A stretch of 42,303 nt of DNA from a virus: positions 1 to 42,303 of IMG/VR virus record IMGVR_UViG_3300030328_000719, one strand, 5' to 3'. Numbering within the stretch: the first letter of the stretch is position 1; every line of letters starts with the position of its first letter. Positions 15,253 to 20,736 of this stretch are shown one piece after another. Under the pieces are notes generated by a model. It did not search any database, had not been told where the DNA came from, and saw only the letters and a program-made list of their open reading frames with translations. The position numbers and the translations under genes were made by a program.

Positions 15253-15281
15253 ATTATATCATATTTTTTTTACCGTGTCAA
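15253..15281 (-). promoter_or_regulatory. Consensus sigma70 promoter for the late unit
   Basis: On the minus strand, TTGACA (15281-15276), a 17-base spacer (15275-15259) and TATAAT (15258-15253) match the bacterial sigma70 consensus at every hexamer position. Transcription would start near 15246 and enter the leftward gene cluster at 15082. The first 11-bp palindrome (15226-15236) lies about 10 bases past the expected start. Confidence 0.8.
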
Positions 15282-15686
15282 GTCCTAATTAGTAATTAAT
15301 TTAATTGTGCCTAAATTTTAAGCAAATGCACATTACTTATGCATAGCGATTTGTCAGTTGTTTGTGTGGTTAACACTTAATTTTCCTAATCTGTGTATTT
15401 CTGTGTATACGTATACGTACACCCCTACCCCGTCCCCTGCCGTACCCATTAAAAAAAATCAAAATGTCATGCAAACTACTATCAGAGAAGCGTTTTTGCC
15501 GCAGAAAAAAATGTTTTTCTTTTAATATCAGATATTTACAGTGTTTTGGCACCTGTTATGTTATCAGTTGCCGCAAAATATATTATGAATAAAAACGCAA
15601 TATAAAAAAATGATATGAAATATTGAAAGGCGATGCATAAAAAAACATAACGCCACAAACAAATTGCAAAACCACTACCCATAAAA

Positions 15687-15702
15687 AATACGACTACTTA
15701 TA
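15687..15702 (+). promoter_or_regulatory. T7-promoter-like element AATACGACTACTTATA
   Basis: AATACGACTACTTATA resembles the T7 RNA polymerase promoter core TAATACGACTCACTATA, with an identical AATACGACT. An opposite-strand copy lies at 15781-15793. No phage RNA polymerase gene is in the window, so this may be a binding site for another factor or coincidence. Confidence 0.25.
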
Positions 15703-15747
15703 TAATACAAAAAAACTTTTTTCATTCTCTCAAATTTAATTTCATAT

Positions 15748-15868
15748 CTAAGTTATTGAAATCATTAGATAACCAAAAAAAGTGAGTCGTATTTGTAACT
15801 TTTTTTTCAACACTCAATACCAATTTATTCAATAAAAACAATGACCATGCTTTGCTAAGTTATTGAAA
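15748..15868. repeat. 14-bp direct repeat CTAAGTTATTGAAA
   Basis: CTAAGTTATTGAAA occurs at 15748-15761 and again at 15855-15868, both in AT-rich sequence. The second copy ends 11 bases before a rightward promoter candidate. Direct repeats in AT-rich DNA between divergent units fit an iteron-like origin or a regulator site; neither is proven. Confidence 0.45.
15781..15793 (-). promoter_or_regulatory. T7-promoter-like 13-mer AATACGACTCACT
   Basis: The minus strand reads AATACGACTCACT followed by a T-run. The 13 bases equal positions of the classical T7 promoter upstream of its TATAGGG, but the initiation part is absent. A related element lies in opposite orientation at 15687-15702. Confidence 0.25.
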
Positions 15869-15879
15869 AGATTATATGT

Positions 15880-15908
15880 TTGACTTTTGTTTTGTTATGG
15901 TATCTAAT
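15880..15908 (+). promoter_or_regulatory. Rightward sigma70-type promoter upstream of the ORF-free segment
   Basis: TTGACT (15880-15885), a 17-base spacer, and TCTAAT (15903-15908) give five of six matches in each hexamer. The start would fall near 15916 and the transcript would run through about 700 bases without an ORF before the first rightward gene at 16691. Confidence 0.55.
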
Positions 15909-15915
15909 CTAATCA

Positions 15916-16615
15916 TCGAAGCGACAACCAGACCAAACGCAAGTTTCAACATGGCCGCCAAGATAAACGCTAGATAACTGATAACCGCTACGGCAATGTT
16001 CAGCTAGGCATAACAGAATAAAAAAATAGAATACCGAATAAAAAAAGAGTTGACTAACGAATACGAATAGAATAACCTAATGAGACTAAAAGTTGCGAAG
16101 CCGAATTGATGCAACTATAAAGTGGGCAAGATTAAAGTGTCACGAACACATAGACTGGCACTATAAAGAAACGAACTCTCACTAACACGTGGATAGGGCG
16201 TAGGCGACCGAAGTCTATCAAGGCTAGGCAACTAGCTTGAGGCGGCACTTGCTACCAAGGCAACAAGTGTGCGACAAGTCAAGACTTAGCGTAAATCTTC
16301 GGGGTCGTCAATGTGAGTAGGGCGTAAGAAAACAGGCTAGTTTTGTGTATTGTCTAGCCATACGTCACAGTGCTGACGGGTTTGTTTGGGGTGTACTATG
16401 TCTTAGTAGCATATGAGCATTGCAAACAAAAATCTATATTACAGGCTCAATAAGTAACTACACATAGAGCAGATGCCCTAGCAATCCTTGGGTTTGCCGC
16501 TGACGCAATAGGTGTGAAAAACTGACGATAGCAAGTCGGGTGAAAATTGAGAGTGAAACAAACAATGGGGTGACGATATGCTAGGCAATGCCAGATATTT
16601 ATTGTCGCCCCATAA
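15916..16615 (+). ncRNA. Candidate large structured non-coding RNA
   Basis: This ORF-free segment is less AT-rich than the DNA before it and dense in hairpins. Examples: AGTTGC 16091-16096 with GCAACT 16111-16116; a stem with GCAA tetraloop and one bulged G at 16219-16239; CACTTG 16246-16251 with CAAGTG 16264-16269; GGCTAG 16335-16340 with CTAGCC 16354-16359; CGTCA 16363-16367 with TGACG 16374-16378; and an 8-bp stem TTTGTTTG 16381-16388 with CAAACAAA 16423-16430. It ends with a 12-pair stem at 16567-16611. Large phage RNAs such as GOLLD or ROOL come to mind by size only; no specific match is claimed. It could also be a long regulatory leader. Confidence 0.4.
16567..16611 (+). promoter_or_regulatory. 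12-pair hairpin with two G-U wobbles
   Basis: GGGGTGACGATA (16567-16578) pairs with TATTGTCGCCCC (16600-16611) over 12 consecutive positions if T71-G607 and G75-T603 are read as G-U pairs. That pattern suggests a functional RNA stem rather than a DNA palindrome. A short inner stem with a 5-base loop is possible at 16581-16594. It is followed by a partly T-rich stretch (ATTGTTTT), so it may terminate the preceding transcript just before the next promoter. Confidence 0.5.
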
Positions 16616-16621
16616 ATTGTT

Positions 16622-16651
16622 TTGACAAAGTGTAATCATGGGGTGTAATGT
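16622..16651 (+). promoter_or_regulatory. Candidate promoter for the early unit
   Basis: TTGACA (16622-16627) is a perfect -35 element; 18 bases later TAATGT (16646-16651) is a weak -10. It lies about 40 bases ahead of the first rightward gene. ATGGGGTG, also seen at 16565-16572 and inverted at 16886-16893, lies in the spacer (16638-16645) and could be an operator. Confidence 0.4.
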
Positions 16652-16690
16652 ATACCCATAACGTAACCAACAATCAAAAGAGGTGATATT

Positions 16691-16852
16691 ATGATTGTAA
16701 AAGTAACTGTAAATCATGGCTTTGTTTCTGTCTCACGTGACCCAAAAACTGGACAGTTTGTAAAAATTGGTACATTTAACTCTGTACCCGTGGTAAAAGA
16801 GTTGATTGGAAATAAACAGTCTGTCATGTTTGAAATAAAACAAAGTGCTTAA
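16691..16852 (+). CDS. First rightward gene, small hypothetical protein
   Basis: 53 residues, with an AGAGGTGAT ribosome-binding site 5 bases or so before the ATG. Begins MIVKVTVNHGFVSVSRDPKT and ends MFEIKQSA; alternating hydrophobic residues suggest a small beta-rich fold. Family not recognised. It is promoter-proximal, followed by a 9-bp-stem hairpin before the next gene, so it may be expressed more strongly than downstream genes. Confidence 0.55.
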   Translation: MIVKVTVNHGFVSVSRDPKTGQFVKIGTFNSVPVVKELIGNKQSVMFEIKQSA

Positions 16853-16858
16853 CGCTAT

Positions 16859-16889
16859 GGTGCAATGTACTATCGTGGTGCATTGCACC
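16859..16889 (+). terminator. 9-bp stem hairpin between first and second early genes
   Basis: GGTGCAATG (16859-16867) and CATTGCACC (16881-16889) form a perfect 9-bp stem with a 13-base loop, just after the first early gene. No T-run follows, so it is more likely an attenuator or mRNA 3'-end stabiliser than a strong intrinsic terminator. Its 3' arm overlaps the inverted ATGGGGTG element. Confidence 0.45.
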
Positions 16890-16925
16890 CCATGAATACA
16901 CTTAAACCGACAATAGAGGTGAATT

Positions 16926-17525
16926 ATGTCAGTTGAAAACATACTAACCATTTACAAAATGGCAACGCCAGAAGAAAAGCGTGATGGCATCATATGGTAT
17001 GCCAACGCACTATCAGAGTGCAACCGCATTGCCATTGATATTGACGTGCCATTGCATATCGTGACAGGTGTATGTGCGGCACTATCGCCTAACAATAAAT
17101 GGGATAGAAACATAATCAACGCACGTGATTTATGCCAAGCGTTTATCAATGGCGATGATATAGACAGTGTGAAAGTGTCCACATATCATGCCATGAAACG
17201 CAAGGCATGGGCTATATTAGAGGCAATGCCTAATCATGGTGGGGTTATTGATATCTTGAACGGGCAAAAGATAGTGTCATTCTATCGTAACATCATGGGT
17301 GACGACACTTGCACGATAGATGGACACGCACGTAATATTGCTTATGGTGAGCGTGTAGGTTTGACTGATGATAAAACCAACATAGGTATAAAAGAATATC
17401 GTGAGTTACAAGCGGAATATGTGCAAGCGTGTAAACGTACCCGTGTCAATGGACGGGCATTGAAAGCATTTGAATTGCAAGCTATCACATGGGTAACATG
17501 GCGCAGAATACATAACATTACATAG
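16926..17525 (+). CDS. Conserved phage protein with VCAALSPNNKWDRNI and TIDGHARNI motifs
   Basis: 199 residues, mainly helical. It has MATPEEKRDGIIWYANAL, then VCAALSPNNKWDRNIINARD, KAWAILEAMP, DTCTIDGHARNIAYG and a C-terminal LKAFELQAITWVTWRRIH. I recall this arrangement as a conserved phage family of unknown function in marine genomes (possibly a DUF7178-like family, unverified). The helix-turn content with an ordered Asp-Gly-His resembles helix-hairpin-helix DNA-repair folds, but no catalytic Lys/Asp pair can be assigned. Strong ribosome-binding site (AGAGGTG). Confidence 0.65.
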   Translation: MSVENILTIYKMATPEEKRDGIIWYANALSECNRIAIDIDVPLHIVTGVCAALSPNNKWDRNIINARDLCQAFINGDDIDSVKVSTYHAMKRKAWAILEAMPNHGGVIDILNGQKIVSFYRNIMGDDTCTIDGHARNIAYGERVGLTDDKTNIGIKEYRELQAEYVQACKRTRVNGRALKAFELQAITWVTWRRIHNIT

Positions 17526-17535
17526 AGGTGATAAA

Positions 17536-17814
17536 ATGAATATAGAAAACTTATCTATCAATAGACTTGTGCCTTACTATCTAATGAGTAGCTATCTATA
17601 CTACAAAGAGGATAGGCAGGTATTGACAGACGATGAATTTGATGCACTATGCAAGCGGTTATTGGATAACTGGGATAGCATAGAGCATATACACAAACAC
17701 CTAATCACTAAAGGTGACTTGACTGCTGGCACTGGGTATGCTATCAAATATACCAATATGATAATCGGAGCCGCCAATAGGTGGTATGAATTGACACAAG
17801 CTGAAAGGGCATAA
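17536..17814 (+). CDS. Small protein resembling the N-terminal subdomain of NAD-dependent DNA ligase
   Basis: 92 residues. The segment YYLMSSYLYYKEDRQVLTDD with EFDALCKRLLDNWDSI recalls the LigA Ia subdomain pattern (YY..D.P.lsDaEYD.L...L.) that binds the NMN part of NAD+. The rest (HKHLITKGDLTAGTG) differs and no adenylation domain follows. I recall such stand-alone proteins in marine phages; function unknown. Preceded by a GAGGTG ribosome-binding site. Confidence 0.6.
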   Translation: MNIENLSINRLVPYYLMSSYLYYKEDRQVLTDDEFDALCKRLLDNWDSIEHIHKHLITKGDLTAGTGYAIKYTNMIIGAANRWYELTQAERA

Positions 17815-17817
17815 GAT

Positions 17818-17907
17818 ATGTATGAAAAAATACATTTAGGGCATATAGTTATATTATTGCTTGCGTTGGTGCAAGTAGTGGACATTATCCAATTTTTCAT
17901 AGTGTAA
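17818..17907 (+). CDS. 29-residue single-TM micropeptide
   Basis: A short ORF after the previous stop with AAAGGG upstream. The peptide MYEKIHLGHIVILLLALVQV continues VDIIQFFIV and would span the membrane once. It fills the gap between two confident small genes in the same direction. Not recognised; existence rests on spacing, ribosome-binding site and hydrophobic pattern. Confidence 0.4.
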   Translation: MYEKIHLGHIVILLLALVQVVDIIQFFIV

Positions 17908-17919
17908 TGAGGTGAGACA

Positions 17920-18111
17920 ATGGAAAATCTATTAAACTTTAGCGTAAAGGATGTATATGGTACATCCAGATACTATCCACAAGACAGGCAAAGCAGGTGC
18001 ATTGTGAATGAATTGATGCGACAAAAATGCCTGAACGCAACCCAAATTGCAAAATTGCAAGTAGTAGGGGGTTTCAACATTAACATTCTGAGAGATTGGG
18101 AGATAGACTAA
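17920..18111 (+). CDS. Small hypothetical protein
   Basis: 63 residues preceded by GAGGTGAG. NFSVKDVYGTSRYYPQDRQS and a helical middle (CIVNELMRQKCLNATQIAKLQ) suggest a compact alpha/beta fold. The 'KDVYG...YYP' opening is one I recall in small phage proteins of unknown role. Its stop overlaps the next start as TAATG. Confidence 0.55.
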   Translation: MENLLNFSVKDVYGTSRYYPQDRQSRCIVNELMRQKCLNATQIAKLQVVGGFNINILRDWEID

Positions 18112-18263
18112 TGACTAGAAAAGAGTTTTGGGAATGGATGAAAACTTGCCCAGCAAAAGAAAACACTGACCCATCGGGTTGGTTTATTGCAGATGACATG
18201 GGCGATGAGTGCCGTGTATTCTTTTACTTTGATACGGAGGAACAGACTGATGAAAAAATTTGA
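18111..18263 (+). CDS. Small acidic hypothetical protein
   Basis: 50 residues, coupled to the previous gene by TAATG. Contains FWEWMKTCPAKENTDPSGWF and DDMGDECRVFFYFDTEE, which look like a small globular domain. It overlaps the next gene by 14 bp. Unrecognised family. Confidence 0.5.
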   Translation: MTRKEFWEWMKTCPAKENTDPSGWFIADDMGDECRVFFYFDTEEQTDEKI

Positions 18264-18441
18264 AATGTTAGACTTGTTTCTGATTGGTATGCTGATGGCT
18301 TGCGTATTTTTTGGGCTTGCCATGTTATCAATACATGGTGTAGGCTCTATGTCATGGCTATCATGGACATTTTTTGGTTGCAGTGCGTGGTGTCTAGTCG
18401 TAGGCTGGGGCATTGTAGCATACAACCTAGAGAAGAGGTAA
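18250..18441 (+). CDS. Small two-TM membrane protein
   Basis: 63 residues with two hydrophobic helices (LDLFLIGMLMACVFFGLAML and FFGCSAWCLVVGWGIVAYNL) separated by a short loop. The ATG at 18250 follows CGGAGGAACAGACTG, a good ribosome-binding site, which favours it over upstream in-frame alternatives. An early-expressed inner-membrane protein; superinfection exclusion or host-envelope modification are possible but unproven roles. Confidence 0.55.
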   Translation: MKKFEMLDLFLIGMLMACVFFGLAMLSIHGVGSMSWLSWTFFGCSAWCLVVGWGIVAYNLEKR

Positions 18442-18444
18442 CGC

Positions 18445-18609
18445 ATGACTATCAGGATAACAAAAGTACATAACCCTGTGGCGGCATACAATAGGCGTAG
18501 ACCTATAGTAGAGAGACCAAACAAGGGTAAGGGTTCATATAATAACAGACAAAAGGATGAAAAAAATGCGATTGAATACGAAAAAGATGCGTATAAAAAA
18601 GGTGAGTAG
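18445..18609 (+). CDS. Small basic hypothetical protein
   Basis: 54 residues, starting MTIRITKVHNPVAAYNRRRP and ending in a charged helix (EKNAIEYEKDAYKKGE). AGAAGAGG precedes the ATG. Basic N-terminus and helical tail suggest a nucleic-acid or protein-binding peptide; family unknown. Overlaps the next gene in another frame. Confidence 0.5.
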   Translation: MTIRITKVHNPVAAYNRRRPIVERPNKGKGSYNNRQKDEKNAIEYEKDAYKKGE

Positions 18610-18742
18610 AAAAGCACCTGAATGGAAACGCAATAGAATGATTGAGCAATCTATGCGAGTTACTATCATCAACAAATCATTTGATTTGGCAGAGTCAGAA
18701 AGTGAAGCTGTAGCCACACACATGGGCAAGAGGTATCCATGA
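18557..18742 (+). CDS. Small basic hypothetical protein
   Basis: 61 residues, with a very basic N-terminus (MKKMRLNTKKMRIKKVSRKA) and a C-terminal helix (DLAESESEAVATHMGKRYP). It overlaps the previous gene by 53 bp; an internal start (MRIKKVSRK) would reduce this. Ribosome-binding signal AAAAGG lies just upstream of 18557. Existence moderately supported by continuity of the gene array. Confidence 0.4.
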   Translation: MKKMRLNTKKMRIKKVSRKAPEWKRNRMIEQSMRVTIINKSFDLAESESEAVATHMGKRYP

Positions 18743-18870
18743 CTGAGTGCATAACAGCACTGTGCATATACAATCAGATGCCGTGGGATAGTGTATTTGT
18801 TGGTGGTTATCTGCTTGTATGTGTAGTTGGAATATGTTATATAATGTATAAACTTTATAAGGATGAATGA
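18739..18870 (+). CDS. 43-residue single-TM protein
   Basis: Starts with the ATG that overlaps the previous stop (ATGA). MTECITALCIYNQMPWDSVF is followed by a TM helix (GYLLVCVVGICYIMYKLY). One of several tiny membrane proteins in the early region. Family unknown. Confidence 0.45.
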   Translation: MTECITALCIYNQMPWDSVFVGGYLLVCVVGICYIMYKLYKDE

Positions 18871-18871
18871 G

Positions 18872-19126
18872 ATGACAACCGAAAACCAAGCAAACAACTA
18901 CTTTAATTGTGTTGACCTAATCAAAACGCTGAGTGCTAACAATGCACTAGGTTTGCAGCGTGTGCATGGTGGCACAGATAACGAGGATACTGTAGCCGAT
19001 TTATTGCAGGATATAATACACAATCTATACACGCATCGTGGCTTGTCCAAGCCAGATTGGGAACAGTTATTGTATGATATAGAGGTTTTGTTAAAAAAAG
19101 AATTGCGTAATGCTACTGACACCTAG
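18872..19126 (+). CDS. Small helical hypothetical protein
   Basis: 84 residues from MTTENQANNYF; an ATG at 18863 would add three residues. LQRVHGGTDNEDTVADLLQD and the terminal helix (WEQLLYDIEVLLKKELRN) suggest an all-helical fold. Overlaps the next gene by 17 bp. Unrecognised. Confidence 0.5.
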   Translation: MTTENQANNYFNCVDLIKTLSANNALGLQRVHGGTDNEDTVADLLQDIIHNLYTHRGLSKPDWEQLLYDIEVLLKKELRNATDT

Positions 19127-19343
19127 ACCACCAGAGAAAACATGGGTTGATGCCAAGCTGTATCGTTGTGACCTATACGACACACGCTATCCTGTATGTG
19201 GCACACGCCTTGTTTGGGTAGTGGTGGGCAGAAAGTGGGTACGCTTTTGCACACCTATCCAACACGACAAGTGGCGTATCAGACGTGCTGAGTGGGACAA
19301 GATACCACACGAACTATTTGTAAAGGAGAATGATGATGCCTAA
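19110..19343 (+). CDS. Small hypothetical protein with beta-rich core
   Basis: 77 residues. TPRPPEKTWVDAKLYRCDLY, then CGTRLVWVVVGRKWVRFCTP and a basic stretch (KWRIRRAEWDK). Paired Cys and alternating hydrophobics point to a small beta fold. Overlaps both neighbours by a few bases, in keeping with this compact array. Family unknown. Confidence 0.5.
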   Translation: MLLTPRPPEKTWVDAKLYRCDLYDTRYPVCGTRLVWVVVGRKWVRFCTPIQHDKWRIRRAEWDKIPHELFVKENDDA

Positions 19344-19512
19344 ATACGAAGTAACCCGAAGCTATACTGTTATCTGCGTTGCTACAGTTGAAGCTGATAC
19401 GCATGACCATGCAGAGGAAATAGCTTGTGATTCTGGTGACATACACTGGAAGGAATATGATGGTGACTATGACACAGAAGTATATGTAGAGGAGATTGAT
19501 GATGAACTATAG
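19336..19512 (+). CDS. Small protein of a tandem paralogous pair (copy 1)
   Basis: 58 residues beginning MPKYEVTRSYTVICVATVEA and ending in an acidic YVEEIDDEL. AAGGAG at 19323-19328 best serves the third of three consecutive ATGs (19336). The protein at 19859 has the same plan: MPKYxx, TxEVxT/xVEADT, a helix with AEE/EEAE, and an acidic EEIDD end. The pattern resembles small phage 'MPKYxVxxxxTxExxVEAxxxEEA' proteins of unknown role. Confidence 0.55.
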   Translation: MPKYEVTRSYTVICVATVEADTHDHAEEIACDSGDIHWKEYDGDYDTEVYVEEIDDEL

Positions 19513-19741
19513 ACAGATGATAAATATATTGAGTGGTGATATAGATGCACAAGCAGACACTATCACTATATATGTAGACGGAGAATATTTCCCTGCCAGA
19601 ATTGAGTGGCATAAGAATTGTACAGTAGACCAGTTTGTATTGGAGATTGATGCTGAAGAAAATGAGGACGATTGGGACGATGGAACTGAAACATATCAGA
19701 GGCAGCTTCAAGCAGCACAGAGGAGTTTTGATTATGACTAG
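19502..19741 (+). CDS. Small acidic hypothetical protein
   Basis: 79 residues from MNYRQMINILSG, with GAGGAG 7 bases upstream; overlaps the previous gene by 11 bp. DTITIYVDGEYFPARIEW and an acidic tail (EENEDDWDDGTETY) are visible. Unrecognised. Confidence 0.5.
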   Translation: MNYRQMINILSGDIDAQADTITIYVDGEYFPARIEWHKNCTVDQFVLEIDAEENEDDWDDGTETYQRQLQAAQRSFDYD

Positions 19742-19877
19742 CTATGATGAATTAGAAATGCTCAAAAGAAACGTAGACAATCCTGCTCAAAGTGATGGCG
19801 GTAAAGCGATTATTCTTGCTCGTATTAAAGAACTATCCTCAATTATAGGAGATTATAGATGCCTAAGTATAAAATAA
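19734..19877 (+). CDS. 47-residue helical protein
   Basis: Starts MTSYDELEMLKRNVDNPAQS, overlapping the previous stop by 8 bp, with AGAGGAG upstream. GGKAIILARIKELSSIIGD follows. It overlaps the second paralog (19859) by 19 bp. Probably one or two helices; unknown function. Confidence 0.45.
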   Translation: MTSYDELEMLKRNVDNPAQSDGGKAIILARIKELSSIIGDYRCLSIK

Positions 19878-20035
19878 TTTTCACCATAGAGGTAAATACT
19901 GAAGCCGCAGACTATGAAGAGGCAGAGATGATTGCTAGGGACTGCGTTGATTGGGCTAATGCTGATATTGAAGTGTTATTAGAAGAGGAGATTGATGATG
20001 ACAAAAGAAAAATACACGGAAGAACAAATTGCTGA
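19859..20035 (+). CDS. Small protein of a tandem paralogous pair (copy 2)
   Basis: 58 residues, MPKYKIIFTIEVNTEAADYE with EEAEMIARDCVDWANADIEV and an acidic EEEIDDDKRK end. Parallels the protein at 19336. The DNA AGAGGAGATTGATGATGA occurs at the 3' part of both genes, where it also serves as the ribosome-binding site and start of the following gene. The stop lies 38 bases inside the next gene. Confidence 0.5.
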   Translation: MPKYKIIFTIEVNTEAADYEEAEMIARDCVDWANADIEVLLEEEIDDDKRKIHGRTNC

Positions 20036-20177
20036 TGCAGTAACCAACTGTGTAGATAGTTGGGATATGGACACACTTGTTATGTATGCAACAGAGATGT
20101 TATACAAAGAATACATGGACGGGTCATGCCCAATAGAACAAATAGACGAACTGATAGAGGAGTTTGGCAATGAATGA
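19998..20177 (+). CDS. Small acidic helical protein
   Basis: 59 residues from MTKEKYTEEQIADAVTNCVD. Helices with YATEMLYKEYMDG and IEQIDELIEEFGNE. Ribosome-binding site AGAGGAG 7 bases before the ATG. Overlaps copy 2 of the paralogous pair. Unrecognised. Confidence 0.5.
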   Translation: MTKEKYTEEQIADAVTNCVDSWDMDTLVMYATEMLYKEYMDGSCPIEQIDELIEEFGNE

Positions 20178-20322
20178 AGTTGTAGAAATAACAGACAATG
20201 AAAATCAGGTTCATGTATTCAATACATTCACTGACCTAATTGACTATGCAAACTCATGTGGCTCAATGGGATGGCTACCTGATGGATTTAGTTGGAAAAT
20301 CAGAGAAGAAAACGATGGCTAA
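20170..20322 (+). CDS. Small hypothetical protein (GWLPDGFSWKIREE)
   Basis: 50 residues. MNEVVEITDNENQVHVFNTF, a helix with LIDYANSC, and GWLPDGFSWKIREENDG at the end. It is bounded by 8-bp overlaps with both neighbours. I recall the GF-W-K-I-R-E ending in other small phage proteins; function unknown. Confidence 0.45.
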   Translation: MNEVVEITDNENQVHVFNTFTDLIDYANSCGSMGWLPDGFSWKIREENDG

Positions 20323-20494
20323 CCTTGTGAAACATATTTGCGTGTACTGCAAAAGTGTACAGTACATACCAATCAAGCTACGTGACATGGCATACAAGAT
20401 GTTGTGTCGTGTATGTGGCAGGGATATATTAAAAGATGACGCACCTAAATATCTAGGTGGCTTGGGCAGAGGCAATGGAGGTGAGCATGATTAA
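20315..20494 (+). CDS. Small zinc-ribbon protein
   Basis: 59 residues from MANLVKHICVYCKS. Two Cys pairs (CVYC and CRVC) 21 residues apart form a likely zinc ribbon. The C-terminus is Gly-rich. Small zinc ribbons in early phage regions often bind nucleic acids or host transcription factors; no specific partner can be named. Confidence 0.5.
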   Translation: MANLVKHICVYCKSVQYIPIKLRDMAYKMLCRVCGRDILKDDAPKYLGGLGRGNGGEHD

Positions 20495-20675
20495 CACTGT
20501 ATTGACAGACATATGGATACTTGCCTGTCTAGGCACAATCCATACAAACACAGTAGAACTAGAGGTATGGTCAGGACACAAATGGATTTCTCAATGTCAC
20601 GTGGAGTCCACTGTGCGTGGCTTTGACTATCCAGACCAACAATGTTTTTGCATAGAGAGGAAGTATGATGATTGA
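20487..20675 (+). CDS. Small cysteine protein with hydrophobic N-terminus
   Basis: 62 residues from MINTVLTDIWILACLG, preceded by GGAGG 4-5 bases away. A beta segment (TVELEVWSGHKWISQC), then CFCIERK near the end. Layout similar to the late-unit Cys-pair proteins (4403, 9850, 11151, 14625). Possibly exported. Confidence 0.45.
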   Translation: MINTVLTDIWILACLGTIHTNTVELEVWSGHKWISQCHVESTVRGFDYPDQQCFCIERKYDD

Positions 20676-20724
20676 AATAATAGGGGCATTGATAATAGCT
20701 AACATAATACTTTCAATATTTTAG
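20665..20724 (+). CDS. 19-residue hydrophobic micropeptide
   Basis: MMIEIIGALIIANIILSIF, a single membrane helix with almost no soluble part, preceded by GAGAGGAAGT and placed between two confident genes. Too short to judge by sequence alone; included because spacing and ribosome-binding site fit the array. Confidence 0.3.
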   Translation: MMIEIIGALIIANIILSIF

Positions 20725-20736
20725 AGGAGATATAAC

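Larger units (their letters stand above)
15083..16690. other. Divergent non-coding control region
   Basis: About 1.6 kb without a convincing ORF, between the leftward late unit and the rightward early unit. It contains, in order, a palindromic leader (15109-15236), a leftward consensus promoter (15253-15281), and AT-rich DNA with direct repeats and two T7-promoter-like elements (about 15590-15870). A rightward promoter (15880-15908), a hairpin-rich, less AT-rich segment (about 15916-16615) and a second rightward promoter candidate (16622-16651) follow. The AT-rich part could hold a replication origin; no DnaA box or known origin motif was recognised. Confidence 0.7.

Noticed and set aside
15370-15552. 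Minus-strand 60-residue ORF with GRGRGRGVRIR
   Set aside because: Derived from a simple GTATACGTATACGTACACCCC-like stretch; no ribosome-binding site and no neighbours in frame.
16478-16717. Minus-strand 79-residue ORF in the non-coding region
   Set aside because: It overlaps the early promoter and the first rightward gene, and is Cys/His/Tyr-rich without a start signal; better explained as structured non-coding DNA.
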